Positions 16,668 to 27,077 of a stretch of 64,000 bases of DNA are shown here, one piece after another. Position 1 is the first letter of the stretch. Each line of letters begins with the position of its first letter. The position numbers and the translations under genes are program-made. The stretch comes from an uncultured Paracoccaceae bacterium (lineage in GTDB: Bacteria > Pseudomonadota > Alphaproteobacteria > Rhodobacterales > Rhodobacteraceae), in assembly GCA_913061275.1 (NCBI GenBank), contig CAJXSR010000011.1, positions 1 to 64,000 of the forward strand, in the 5' to 3' direction. Under the pieces are notes generated by a model. The model worked only from the letters and a program-made list of their open reading frames with translations, was not told where the DNA came from and searched no databases.

Positions 16668-17449
16668 TGACACCGCTTGATCTTGCCCATGCAAAAATGG
16701 ATGCCCAACCAGACATAGACGCATTACGCTTGCAGTTTTATGAACGCCTTGCCGATAGCGAGCTGTTTTTGCTGTTAGAGGCTGAACCCATTGGCGATAT
16801 AGCCAAACCGATAATTTTCCCTGTCGAGGATCAGAAATTTGCGTTGGTGTTTGACAGCCAAGAAAGGCTGGTGGCGTTTTCACAAACAACAACCCCGTTT
16901 ATCAGCCTAAGCGGGCGCATGATTGCGGGCATGTTAAACGGGCAGGGTATTGGCCTTGGTGTGAACTTGTCAGTAGCCCCATCCTCTATGCTATTGCCAG
17001 ATACGGCAGTTACGTGGTTGGCAGAAACTTTGGCTGTAAAGCCAAAACAAGCGCAAGCGCAACCGATTGCGGTTAATGCGCCCCATTCCATTCCAGAGGT
17101 GCTGATCCAGTCGCTTGACACAAAACTTGCGGCAATGGCAGGCGTGGCAAAAGCGGCATATCTGGCCGAGTTTTCGTACAAAGATACCCCTAGTTCTCAT
17201 GTGGTTGTGTTTGTTGAAGCTATTGAGCAGGCACAAGATGCAATCGTATCGGCAGTGTCCGAAGCATTGACATTCAGCGGTATTGAAGCAGGCATGTTGG
17301 ACGTGATGTTCCTACGTGCATCCGACCCAGTTACTGCACAACTGGCCAAAGTAGCCCTACGTTTTGACTTGCCAGAATTGCTGGAACCGAAAGCACAAGT
17401 GATGGAAGCACCAGGATCAAACCCAGACAAGCCGCCTAAACTGCGTTAA
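16667..17449 (+). CDS. SseB-like N-terminal domain protein
   Basis: A 260-residue soluble protein with an SseB-type N-terminal domain: LFLLLEAEP, FALVFDSQERLVAFS, FISLSGRMIAGML and GLGVNLSVAPS follow the order seen in that family. The second half (about 135-250) looks like a separate alpha/beta domain. Function in this group is unknown; SseB-domain proteins occur in secretion and enhanced-serine-sensitivity contexts. It is coupled to the UDG-family gene by a one-base overlap. The stop codon overlaps that of the convergent neighbour by four bases. Confidence 0.72.
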   Translation: MTPLDLAHAKMDAQPDIDALRLQFYERLADSELFLLLEAEPIGDIAKPIIFPVEDQKFALVFDSQERLVAFSQTTTPFISLSGRMIAGMLNGQGIGLGVNLSVAPSSMLLPDTAVTWLAETLAVKPKQAQAQPIAVNAPHSIPEVLIQSLDTKLAAMAGVAKAAYLAEFSYKDTPSSHVVVFVEAIEQAQDAIVSAVSEALTFSGIEAGMLDVMFLRASDPVTAQLAKVALRFDLPELLEPKAQVMEAPGSNPDKPPKLR

Positions 17450-18474
17450 TCGGCTAAAGTTATCCCGCGAAAGTAAACGTTTTCATGCAAAGCGTGCTGT
17501 GGGTTCTTTTTTCGAATTTTATCACACGTGCGGTTTCCATCTTTTGCATTGTTATCCGCCCGTTTTTGTTTGCCGTCGTCACTTATAATAAGCCAGCCAT
17601 CGTCAAGCTTTACTAGGGCTTCTGGATTTAGCTTTTTGATACCGTCAACTGGTAGGTTCTGCAAAAAACCAGCACCATCCCATTTATAAAATGCTGGTGT
17701 ACCACCATTAGAAACTGCACCTGCCAGAATGGAATAGGTATTGCCGTGCCTGACAATATCACGAATACCGCGACCGTTTAAATTTAGCTCTACGGCAGAT
17801 GCAACTGACATGTTAAAGTCACCCATTGCCAAATCCATTCGCACAATCAACGCATTGCCCGACAGGCCACCCGCATTAGTTAAGGGTGAGCGAAAGCCAA
17901 TAATAAGCTGCCCATCGGGGCTAACAGCCAACCCTTCGATACTGACACCGCCCTCTTTGGGGCTACGTTTTAGGACATCTTGGGTGAAATATGCAGAAGT
18001 TACTTTGGACGTTGCCAAAATTCCAAGCACATCAACTGGGGCTACAACAACTTTTAAATCGGTTAATGTTCTGTTCGGCAAGTTCGTTGCAAAAAGCATC
18101 CGGCGGTTTGGTGCCTCTTTACCTTTTTTAGTGCGCCCGTGCGAGCCAATCCACCAAACAACGTTGTTTGAAACTGCGACCGCTTCTATATCAATCTCAA
18201 CATCACTTATGCCTAGCAGCCCAGAGATGGTTTTTTCTGCAACAGGCCGTCCGCCTGATATGTCAAACGCGAACAGGGTGTTTACTTCGTCATAGGCTAC
18301 CAGAAGGGTTTTATTATCCAACCGTATGGCCGCAGATCCATCGCATATACCCATGTAACGGGTTTCAACCGACCTTTTTGATTTCTGTAAGGGGCTTGCT
18401 AGCTGAACTGTATTGAAACGCACAAAAAGAATAGCAGCACTGATAAGAACGAAAATAGCTAAGGCATACTTCAT
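17446..18474 (-). CDS. Exported beta-propeller-like protein (DUF3616 type)
   Basis: A 342-residue protein with one N-terminal hydrophobic helix (about 3-17) that is a signal anchor or signal peptide. The rest has the repeated strand pattern of a beta-propeller: SAAIRLDNKTLLVAYDE, DIEAVAVSNNVVWWIGSHGR, SIEGLAVSPDGQLIIGFRSP and NPEALVKLDDGWLIISDDG. The recurring ExEGLA / DGxL segments match my recollection of DUF3616. No enzymatic function is known. It lies 81 bases downstream of the ghrA-like gene on the same strand and may be a distal part of that transcript. Confidence 0.7.
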   Translation of the reverse strand: MKYALAIFVLISAAILFVRFNTVQLASPLQKSKRSVETRYMGICDGSAAIRLDNKTLLVAYDEVNTLFAFDISGGRPVAEKTISGLLGISDVEIDIEAVAVSNNVVWWIGSHGRTKKGKEAPNRRMLFATNLPNRTLTDLKVVVAPVDVLGILATSKVTSAYFTQDVLKRSPKEGGVSIEGLAVSPDGQLIIGFRSPLTNAGGLSGNALIVRMDLAMGDFNMSVASAVELNLNGRGIRDIVRHGNTYSILAGAVSNGGTPAFYKWDGAGFLQNLPVDGIKKLNPEALVKLDDGWLIISDDGKQKRADNNAKDGNRTCDKIRKKNPQHALHENVYFRGITLAD

Positions 18475-18555
18475 TATTCAGCACCTGTAATTTGGGTTTG
18501 TTGGGTTTCACCATATCACATTCACAGGCTTTGATGTAACTCTTCGGGGTACAGG

Positions 18556-19494
18556 TTAATATCCAGCGTCACGGTCAACCAGATGCAAAAACGGTAAACC
18601 CGCCTCACCGCGCACGATATTTTCCACCACAACGGCTGCCGAAGTTTCCAGACGGGTTTCGGATGCAATATGCGGTGTCACCAATACTTTGGGATGCGTC
18701 CAATAGGGATCGTTCGCAGGTAACGGCTCGATGCGAAACACATCCAATGTTGCCCCAGATAGTTTACCGCTGTCCAACCCTGCCAATAAAGCTGCATCCT
18801 CAATCAACGGCCCGCGACCAGGGTTGATAATTGCCACACCATCTTTCATCTGTGCAATGGTATCTGCGTTAATCATGTTTTCGGTTTCGGGCGTATCGGG
18901 CATCAGTAAAACCAGAATATCGGATTGTGCCAAGACATTGCTTAACCCGTCGTCACCTGCGTAACATGTCACCACATCATCTGACTTCAAAGAGCGCGAC
19001 CAACCGACAACATTAAACCCCTGCTTTGCAACAGCATGGGCGCAATGCATACCTAATGCACCAACCCCCAGAAACCCAACGGTGCGGGTGTGCGCTAAAG
19101 GGGGTGCCCAGTGCTCCAGCCATTCACCAGGCTTTGCCATTGTATGTGAAGCCGTGCCCAAATGGTGCCGCATAACATGACCGACAACATAATCGGCCAT
19201 ACCTTCACTCATGCCGGGGTCAATCATTCGGGCCAATGGTTGGGTCAGGGTTTTGTTTTTCAGAGCAGTCTCAACACCTGCCCACAAGCTTTGTACCAGC
19301 GTCACATTTTTGAAAACTGAAAAATCCTGTACTGGCCCGCTTGGTGCATAAACTATATATGTTACATCTTGCGGTTCGTCCGTTTCATTCACCAGATTAA
19401 TATCTAGCCCAGCCTTGTTAAACAGGTCGCCTAAATAAGGCTTATATGCCTGCCAACTTTCTTGGGGGGCCGTAAATAATACTGTTTTTTTCAT
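18556..19494 (-). CDS. ghrA: Glyoxylate/hydroxypyruvate reductase A-like D-2-hydroxyacid dehydrogenase
   Basis: NAD(P)H-dependent reductase that would reduce glyoxylate to glycolate and hydroxypyruvate to glycerate. The 312-residue protein has the Rossmann motif GFLGVGALGMHCA (about 139-151), the NPGRGPLIEDAALLAGLDSG segment with the substrate-binding Arg, a DVFRIEPLP segment and the catalytic His of TPHIAS. Length matches E. coli GhrA (312). It begins 6 bases after rodA, so it is read as the tail of the cell-shape operon. Substrate identity is a family-level inference. Confidence 0.85.
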   Translation of the reverse strand: MKKTVLFTAPQESWQAYKPYLGDLFNKAGLDINLVNETDEPQDVTYIVYAPSGPVQDFSVFKNVTLVQSLWAGVETALKNKTLTQPLARMIDPGMSEGMADYVVGHVMRHHLGTASHTMAKPGEWLEHWAPPLAHTRTVGFLGVGALGMHCAHAVAKQGFNVVGWSRSLKSDDVVTCYAGDDGLSNVLAQSDILVLLMPDTPETENMINADTIAQMKDGVAIINPGRGPLIEDAALLAGLDSGKLSGATLDVFRIEPLPANDPYWTHPKVLVTPHIASETRLETSAAVVVENIVRGEAGLPFLHLVDRDAGY

Positions 19495-19500
19495 CGAAGA

Positions 19501-20640
19501 TCACCTTGGTCTGTGTACATGTGCGCTTTGTACCAATCCAAAGCCCACCATAAGCACCAACATAGCCGAGCCGCCATAGCTGACAAGGGGTAATGGCACG
19601 CCCACAACAGGGGCCAACCCCATGACCATCGACATGTTTACCGCAAAGTAGAAAAAGAAAGTCGCAGAAATTCCCAAGGTTAATAATGCGCCAAAACGAT
19701 TGCTGTTTGACAGGGCAGATGCCACGCAAAACATAACAATCAATGCATATATCACCAATAAAGCCATGCCGCCGACAAAACCGAATTCCTCTGCCAATGT
19801 GGTGAAGATAAAGTCGGTATGTTTTTCAGGTAAGAAATTCAGATGGCTTTGTGTGCCTTGCATAAACCCGCGCCCAGATATGCCACCCGACCCCAAAGCA
19901 ATTTTGGATTGTGTGATGTGATAGCCTGACCCTAAAGGATCAAGTGAGGGGTCTAAAAATGTATCAATTCGCCTGTATTGGTAATCTTTCAACAGTTGCC
20001 AAGATTGGCCTTTTGATTGGAATACAGCATAAACCAGACTAGCCGCCGCGACTGCCCCTGTAGAAAAATACCACAAGCTTACACCAGCGACAAACATCAT
20101 TACCGTAGCCCCTGCAAACAACAACATTGCGGTACCCAAATCTGGTTGGCGCAGCACCAGTGCCATTGGTATTAACGTTAAAATCAACGGGGGTAATACC
20201 CATTGCGGCTTTGAAACACGGTTGCGATCTAGCCAGGAATAATAAAGTGCCAAAACCATAACGAGGGCGATTTTCATCAGCTCTGAGGGTTGCAAACGCA
20301 TAAAACCCAGATCAATCCAGCGCTGCGCGCCTTTGCCAATATCGCCGAAAAACTCTACAACTACCAGTAATGCCAAAGCAAAAAGATAGGTAAATAAAGA
20401 CAGGCTGCGGTATGCACTTATTGGGATAAATGCCATAACAGCCATCATTGTAAGGCCCAGTGCAAACCGCACCATTTGCGGGCGTGCCCAGCGGTTTATG
20501 TCACCGTCTGCCACCGAGAACAGCATTAAAAAACCTACTGAACTTGCCGCAATAATTAAAAGGGTCAAGGCCCAGTTAAAGGCAAGAACCTTACTAAATC
20601 CGGACGGCAGATTGTCGTGTTGATTGGCGTAATAACTCAT
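19501..20640 (-). CDS. rodA: Rod-shape SEDS peptidoglycan polymerase RodA
   Basis: SEDS-family glycosyltransferase that polymerises lipid II glycan strands during elongation, together with PBP2. The 379-residue protein has about ten membrane helices and the SEDS signatures RWIDLGFMRLQPSELMKIALV, the large periplasmic loop with HITQSKIALGSGGISGRGF and SHLNFLPEKHTDFIFTTLAEEFGFVGG. The start overlaps the mrdA stop by four bases. Confidence 0.96.
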   Translation of the reverse strand: MSYYANQHDNLPSGFSKVLAFNWALTLLIIAASSVGFLMLFSVADGDINRWARPQMVRFALGLTMMAVMAFIPISAYRSLSLFTYLFALALLVVVEFFGDIGKGAQRWIDLGFMRLQPSELMKIALVMVLALYYSWLDRNRVSKPQWVLPPLILTLIPMALVLRQPDLGTAMLLFAGATVMMFVAGVSLWYFSTGAVAAASLVYAVFQSKGQSWQLLKDYQYRRIDTFLDPSLDPLGSGYHITQSKIALGSGGISGRGFMQGTQSHLNFLPEKHTDFIFTTLAEEFGFVGGMALLVIYALIVMFCVASALSNSNRFGALLTLGISATFFFYFAVNMSMVMGLAPVVGVPLPLVSYGGSAMLVLMVGFGLVQSAHVHRPR

Positions 20641-22562
20641 GCCCGATCCTTTGCTTTTACGGGTGCATCCGAGGGCTGTTCATCAGGATCATCGGTGCGC
20701 CGTTTTTGCGAAGGTAATTTGCCATAGCCAGCTTTAGTGCGCTCTAATGTTGCTAGCATTATGTCGTGCGCGATAGGTGCGGCTGCTTTTGAGCCGCCGC
20801 CGCCGTGTTCAACAACAACTGAAATTGCATATTTAGGGTCGTCATAAGGGGCAAATGCCACAAACAGTGCATGGTCACGCCGTTCCCATGGCAAATCTTC
20901 ATTACGAATAACACCACTTGCCCGTTCTTTTTTGGTAATAAAACGCACTTGACTGGTGCCGGTTTTCCCCGCCATCTCTAGGCCCTGAATGGCTATTCTA
21001 GAACCGCGTGCAGTGCCGCGCCCACTGTTAACAACCTCATACATTCCAAGACGTACAAGGGCTAAATGTTCAGGGTCAACATCCAGCGGTGTAGTACCAC
21101 TTACGGGCATTAACGCGTCACCTGTTGTGTTAATCAGACGTGGTGAAATAGCTGTACCAGAGGCAATTCGCGCAGACATAACGGCAAGTTGCATGGGGGA
21201 CGCCAGTGTAAACCCTTGCCCAATGCCCGCATTTAGCGTGTCACCAATAAACCAGTCTTTGCCCTTAACACGGCGTTTCCAATCTTTAGTGGGTGCAAGA
21301 CCGCGCCGAATAGCTGGCAGGGGTAGATCATGGCGTATTCCCAACCCAAGCCTGCGGGCCATATTAGATATTTTTTCAATCCCCACACGTTGGGCTATGT
21401 CGTAAAAATATACATCACAAGATTCGCGCAACGAGCGCACCAAATCTACACGCCCATGCCCACCCCTGCGCCAACAATGAAACTTTCTGCCTGAAACCTC
21501 TACGCTGCCAGAACATCTGACTTTTTCTTTAGGCCCAATGACGCCCGCCTCTAGGGCAGCAAGTGCCACCACCATTTTATAGGTTGATCCGGGTGGGTAT
21601 GTGCCTGAAACTGTTTTATTGGCCAGTGGGCGATACTTGTTTTCGTTTAACGCTTTCCAGTCAGGGACAGAAATACCTGTCACGAATTTATTGGGATCAT
21701 AGGTAGGGGCTGATGCCAATGTCAGAATATCCCCGTTTCGAACATCCATAACAACCACGGCCGCACTTTCGTCTTTGATGCGGTTCAGGGTCGTATGTTG
21801 TAATTCATTATCAATGGTTAGTTGCAGGTTTTTGCCCGCTATGCCTGCCTCACTATCAATTTCACGCATGACACGGCCAACGGAATTAACCTCGATACGT
21901 TTAATTTCAGCTTTGCCACGTAAATCATGCTCTGCACGGGCTTCGACGCCGTTTTTACCGATTTGAAAACGCGGTATGCGCAACAATGGATCATCATCTT
22001 CTATGCGGCTTAAGTCGTAATCACTAACTGGCCCGACATAGCCAACGATATGGCAAAACGCGTGCGGCTGGGGGTATTTTCGGTATGCCCCAACAATCGG
22101 TGAAATCCCCGGTAAAGAAGGTGCATTGGCTGCCACAACAGCCACATGTTCCCATTCCAAGTTTTCTGTAACTGTAACAGGCACCCAAGGTTTGCGGTTT
22201 GATATGGTTTCTAGAACTTGTGCAATCGTATCCTCTGAAAGCGGGATTAGTTTTGATAACCGCCTTAATACTTGTTCGGGGTTCTGGGCCTGCTCACGTA
22301 TGATTTGAATGCGGTAAAGGGGTATGTTAATGGCAATCGGGCTGCCCAAACGATCATAAATCAAACCACGCGAAGGTGGTATAAGTTGTAAATTGATACG
22401 ATTTTCTTCTGCAAGTAAGCGAAATTGCTCTGCTTGTTTAACGCCTAAATCGCGCATCCGTAAACCAAGGACGCTCATGAAGCCCAGCTGTCCGCCAAGT
22501 AAAAGAAGCGCACGGCGCGACATTTTCCCAGACTGCTGCTTTTCCACCTTTGGCAATCTCAT
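20637..22562 (-). CDS. mrdA: Penicillin-binding protein 2 (elongasome transpeptidase)
   Basis: Monofunctional class-B PBP of 641 residues that cross-links peptidoglycan in the elongasome. It shows an N-terminal membrane anchor (about 16-34), a dimerisation/pedestal domain and a C-terminal transpeptidase domain: the active-site serine lies in PPGSTYK (about residue 325), the SCD-type motif in LRESCDVYFYD, and KTGTS near 532. The C-terminal tail (about 610-641) is charged. It overlaps mreD and rodA by four bases on either side. Confidence 0.96.
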   Translation of the reverse strand: MRLPKVEKQQSGKMSRRALLLLGGQLGFMSVLGLRMRDLGVKQAEQFRLLAEENRINLQLIPPSRGLIYDRLGSPIAINIPLYRIQIIREQAQNPEQVLRRLSKLIPLSEDTIAQVLETISNRKPWVPVTVTENLEWEHVAVVAANAPSLPGISPIVGAYRKYPQPHAFCHIVGYVGPVSDYDLSRIEDDDPLLRIPRFQIGKNGVEARAEHDLRGKAEIKRIEVNSVGRVMREIDSEAGIAGKNLQLTIDNELQHTTLNRIKDESAAVVVMDVRNGDILTLASAPTYDPNKFVTGISVPDWKALNENKYRPLANKTVSGTYPPGSTYKMVVALAALEAGVIGPKEKVRCSGSVEVSGRKFHCWRRGGHGRVDLVRSLRESCDVYFYDIAQRVGIEKISNMARRLGLGIRHDLPLPAIRRGLAPTKDWKRRVKGKDWFIGDTLNAGIGQGFTLASPMQLAVMSARIASGTAISPRLINTTGDALMPVSGTTPLDVDPEHLALVRLGMYEVVNSGRGTARGSRIAIQGLEMAGKTGTSQVRFITKKERASGVIRNEDLPWERRDHALFVAFAPYDDPKYAISVVVEHGGGGSKAAAPIAHDIMLATLERTKAGYGKLPSQKRRTDDPDEQPSDAPVKAKDRA

Positions 22563-23098
22563 AACCGCTGACCTTTAAGACCAAATTCACCCAATGCTGG
22601 TTTTCCGATGCGTAAGATATACGTGATGATAAATAAGACAATCGGGTAGGCTAGGGTGGTAAAGATGTATTCCCATAACAGCGTTGTAAATGCAGGTGTT
22701 GCAACGATGGAGACGGCTAAAATGATATGGTTTGCAATGAGTGTTAATAAAAACAGCACTGACACAGAAAACCATTCAACAGGAAAGCGGTTCTCACGGA
22801 AAAAATACATATTTGCCCGCCAAATTTCTGTGGCACCCAGCATGCAGGCTGTCCAAACCCCCAAGGGTTTCATTAAAAACAGATCAAACCCGAAATAAAT
22901 CAGGGCAATGACCCAGAACGGCACAATTTCTGGCCGCCGTATTAACAAGGCGCAAATTACGCAGAATACAATATCTGGTGCAGGGCGCATTGTGGGGGCA
23001 AGGGTGAATGGGATTAGGTGAAAAAATATCACAGCGCAGGCAAATAAAACTAATATTACCTGTCGTATCCAGTTAAGATTTAACTTGAAATCATTCAT
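22559..23098 (-). CDS. mreD: Rod-shape-determining protein MreD
   Basis: Integral membrane component of the elongasome, 179 residues, mostly hydrophobic with about five helices. MreD is poorly conserved; the assignment rests on size, on hydrophobicity and above all on position between mreC and mrdA with 4-base overlaps to both. Confidence 0.88.
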   Translation of the reverse strand: MNDFKLNLNWIRQVILVLFACAVIFFHLIPFTLAPTMRPAPDIVFCVICALLIRRPEIVPFWVIALIYFGFDLFLMKPLGVWTACMLGATEIWRANMYFFRENRFPVEWFSVSVLFLLTLIANHIILAVSIVATPAFTTLLWEYIFTTLAYPIVLFIITYILRIGKPALGEFGLKGQRL

Positions 23099-24003
23099 CC
23101 ATCGGGTTCCGTAACAGGTTCTGTTGACGGGTCGTCGGTGGAAAGCAAATCACCAATTAACAATTCAGACGCAGCAATCGCAGTGCCAGATGAATGCCGT
23201 ATGATACGCATAAATTCCAGGCGGTTATAATCTGCGGCCAGACGGGTTCTAAACTTGTTGTCGGATGTAAAAACGGCTTGCCCGACCAAAATATCAGGCG
23301 GGAATACACCCCCATCACCAGAGGTTACAATGCGGTCGCCAGGTTGAATTAAATCTGTATTATCAATGAAATCCAATATCGGCAGCAACGTATTGTCGCC
23401 ACTTAAAATCGCTTTTTGATCGGATGGTTTTATGGTCACGGGAATGCGGCTGTTGTTATCGGTTAAGAAAATTACTCTTGCGGAATTTTCACCCACACCT
23501 GAAATGCGCCCCAGCAAACCTAGCCCGTCCATTGCGGCCCATCCGTCTATAACGCCGTCACGTTTGCCTAAATTAATTAAGGCAGATTGCCTGAAAGGGC
23601 TGCCTGAATCGGTTAAAACCACGCCTGAAATAAACGAAAGCTTTGGGGGTAGTTTCACTTTGTTCAAATCCAGCAACTGGGCTTTTTCCTGTTCAAGTTG
23701 AATTGCAGCTTCTCGCCAAGCTTTCATGCGTTGCAATTCGCGGCGCAACTCTTGGTTTTGCTCATAAATCCGCCCGTAGGATTGGAAATCATTCACAATA
23801 CGCGAAACGCGGGCAATCGGCACCATGGCCCATTCAATATTGGGGATGACCCTATCCAGTAAAGCGATGCGAAATTGTTCAGCGCGTGGGTTATCAATAC
23901 GCCAGAATAAAAAGATCAAGAACAGGAAAAAAAGCGTCAAACCTAGCATGACCCTGCGGATGGATCGCCCAAATTCTAGATCGTGATCTTTATTCCCTGC
24001 CAT
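23095..24003 (-). CDS. mreC: Rod-shape-determining protein MreC
   Basis: Membrane-anchored periplasmic scaffold that activates the PBP2-RodA pair. The 302-residue protein has one N-terminal helix (about 16-33), a coiled coil (about 72-110, QNQELRRELQRMKAWREAAIQ) and the two beta domains of MreC, with GKRDGVIDGWAAMDGLGLLGRISGVGENSARV and GDRIVTSGDGGVFPPDILVG. Overlap with mreD is four bases; the gap to mreB is about 30 bases. Confidence 0.95.
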   Translation of the reverse strand: MAGNKDHDLEFGRSIRRVMLGLTLFFLFLIFLFWRIDNPRAEQFRIALLDRVIPNIEWAMVPIARVSRIVNDFQSYGRIYEQNQELRRELQRMKAWREAAIQLEQEKAQLLDLNKVKLPPKLSFISGVVLTDSGSPFRQSALINLGKRDGVIDGWAAMDGLGLLGRISGVGENSARVIFLTDNNSRIPVTIKPSDQKAILSGDNTLLPILDFIDNTDLIQPGDRIVTSGDGGVFPPDILVGQAVFTSDNKFRTRLAADYNRLEFMRIIRHSSGTAIAASELLIGDLLSTDDPSTEPVTEPDG

Positions 24004-24032
24004 TTCCTACTCTCTAGCAACGTCGATTGGCC

Positions 24033-25220
<1,188 letters not shown>

Positions 25221-25242
25221 CTAGAGCATAGGAATTTGTTCA

Positions 25243-25270
25243 TCAAACGCTGGCAGTCACCAGCGTTTGA
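25243..25270 (-). terminator. Strong hairpin after leuA
   Basis: A perfect 11-bp stem (TCAAACGCTGG at 25243-25253, CCAGCGTTTGA at 25260-25270) with a 6-base loop sits 12 bases beyond the leuA stop. A T-rich tract follows only in the + direction, so in the leuA direction this is a terminator without a U-tract or a 3'-end stabilising hairpin. Confidence 0.6.
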
Positions 25271-25282
25271 CTTTTCAAATAG

Positions 25283-26830
25283 TTATTCTGCTTCAGGCGC
25301 TGTTTTTTCACGCCGTACTATCAGTTTGTTCAATGCATTCACATAAGCCTTGGCCGAGGCCACAACTGTGTCTGTATCGGCCGACTGTCCGTTCACGATT
25401 TTGCCGTTCTCTTCCATGCGCACACTGACGGTTGCTTGTGCGTCTGTCCCTTCGGTGACCGCATGCACCTGATACACGGCTAAGCGCGCGTCATGTGGGA
25501 ACAGTTGGTTAACTGCGTTAAACACCGCATCCACCGGCCCGTCGCCTGTCGATGTAATCTGATGGTCAACACCGTCAATCGTCAGCGTCAAATCGGCTGA
25601 TTGTGGGGCTTCGGTGCCGCATATTACCCGCAAAAACTTTACTTGCAGATAATCATAGGCCTGATGTGTGCCTTCATCCGAGACCAAGGCAATTAGGTCG
25701 TCGTCATAGACTTCTTTCTTGCGATCCGCCAAAGCTTTAAAACGCACAAACACGTCCTTTAGCTGGTTGTCACCCAAATCATAGCCCAAATCGGCTAGTT
25801 TTGACCGCAATGCCGCACGGCCCGAATGTTTGCCCATCACCAAATTGGTTTCTTTTAGGCCAATATCCTGTGGGCGCATGATCTCAAACGTATCAGCAGA
25901 TTTCAGCATGCCGTCTTGGTGAATACCACTTTCATGGGCAAATGCGTTCTTGCCGACAATCGCTTTGTTGTTTTGCACTGCAAAGCCTGAAACCGTCGCT
26001 ACACGGCGGCTGATATTCATGATTTTGGTCGTGTCGATGTCAGTGCGGTACGGCATGATGTCGTTACGAACCCGTAAAGCCATCACCACTTCTTCCAGTG
26101 CTGTGTTGCCCGCACGTTCGCCTAAACCATTGATTGTACATTCAATTTGACGCGCACCGCCGTCTACTGCGGCCAGCGCATTGGCTGTCGCCATGCCTAG
26201 GTCATTGTGACAATGCGTGGCAAAAACCACGGCGTCAGCACCTGGGACTTTATTGATTAACATGGTGATAAGATCGGCACTTTCGCGTGGTGCGGTAAAG
26301 CCCACGGTGTCGGGGATGTTGATTGTTGTTGCCCCTGCCTTAATCGCGGTTTCCACAGTGCGACACAAATAATCTTCTTCTGTGCGGGTGGCGTCCATCG
26401 CTGACCATTGCACATTGTCACATAAGTTACGCGCGTGTGTGACCGTGTCGTGGATACGCACGATCATTTCGTCCTTGGTTAGATCAGGGATCGCACGATG
26501 TTGCGGTGACGTGCCGATGAAGGTGTGAATGCGCGGAAGTGGTGCATATTTCACTGCTTCCCAGCACCGGTCAATATCTTTAAATATCGCACGGCTTAAA
26601 CCACAAATTACGGATGTTTTACTGTTTTCCGCTATCGCTTTGACAGCGGCAAAATCACCTTGAGATGCAATGGGAAAGCCTGCTTCAATAATATCGACGC
26701 CCATTGCTTCTAGCATCTCTGCGATTTCAAGCTTTTCATTATGGCTCATGGTCGCGCCAGGGCTTTGTTCGCCATCACGTAAAGTGGTGTCAAAAATCAA
26801 GACGCGGTCTTGTTTATTAGTATCGGTCAT
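25283..26830 (-). CDS. leuA: 2-isopropylmalate synthase
   Basis: Catalyses the first committed step of leucine synthesis, acetyl-CoA plus 2-ketoisovalerate to 2-isopropylmalate. The 515-residue protein has the TIM-barrel motif DTTLRDGEQSPG (14-25, metal-binding Asp14), the metal-binding HCHND (His206, His208) and the flexible GxxSGIHQDGML region. The C-terminal LeuA dimer domain that binds leucine for feedback inhibition starts near 390. The ATG at 26830 follows AAAGAGAT. A short open frame and a long hairpin lie just upstream in the presumed leader (see below). Confidence 0.96.
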   Translation of the reverse strand: MTDTNKQDRVLIFDTTLRDGEQSPGATMSHNEKLEIAEMLEAMGVDIIEAGFPIASQGDFAAVKAIAENSKTSVICGLSRAIFKDIDRCWEAVKYAPLPRIHTFIGTSPQHRAIPDLTKDEMIVRIHDTVTHARNLCDNVQWSAMDATRTEEDYLCRTVETAIKAGATTINIPDTVGFTAPRESADLITMLINKVPGADAVVFATHCHNDLGMATANALAAVDGGARQIECTINGLGERAGNTALEEVVMALRVRNDIMPYRTDIDTTKIMNISRRVATVSGFAVQNNKAIVGKNAFAHESGIHQDGMLKSADTFEIMRPQDIGLKETNLVMGKHSGRAALRSKLADLGYDLGDNQLKDVFVRFKALADRKKEVYDDDLIALVSDEGTHQAYDYLQVKFLRVICGTEAPQSADLTLTIDGVDHQITSTGDGPVDAVFNAVNQLFPHDARLAVYQVHAVTEGTDAQATVSVRMEENGKIVNGQSADTDTVVASAKAYVNALNKLIVRREKTAPEAE

Positions 26831-26890
26831 ATCGGTATCTCTTTTGTTTACTTAGCATTTTTGTATCAGTATCAGCGCGAAATTTAATAC

Positions 26891-26928
26891 CCTCTGAGCG
26901 CACGCGCCGTTTAAGGCACGCTCAGAGG
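26891..26928 (-). promoter_or_regulatory. Hairpin in the leuA leader
   Basis: CCTCTGAGCG (minus strand, 26928-26919) pairs perfectly with CGCTCAGAGG (26900-26891), a 10-bp stem with an 18-base loop, about 60 bases before the leuA start. It begins three bases after the stop codon of a 26-codon open frame. No U-tract follows, so it is not a simple terminator. Its place in the leader suggests a translation-dependent control element (inference). Confidence 0.45.
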
Positions 26929-26931
26929 CAG

Positions 26932-27012
26932 CTAAGTAGAAGAAGCGCACGCAGATGCAGGCCCATAGGGGCCGATCCAGAAACGGTATGTGCGCTTTTC
27001 GTCATGGGACAT
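26932..27012 (-). CDS. Possible leader peptide upstream of leuA
   Basis: A 26-codon open frame beginning ATG at 27012 and ending TAG at 26932. It encodes MSHDEKRTYRFW followed by IGPYGPASACASST. It has no run of leucine codons, so it does not fit classical leucine attenuation, and no good ribosome binding site. Its interest comes from lying directly ahead of a 10-bp hairpin in front of leuA. It could equally be a chance frame. Confidence 0.3.
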   Translation of the reverse strand: MSHDEKRTYRFWIGPYGPASACASST

Positions 27013-27077
27013 GTTATAACTGGATTCGAAAAGAATGGAAGGGAAGAATGCCAAAGAGTTTTACAGCAGGGTGAAGT

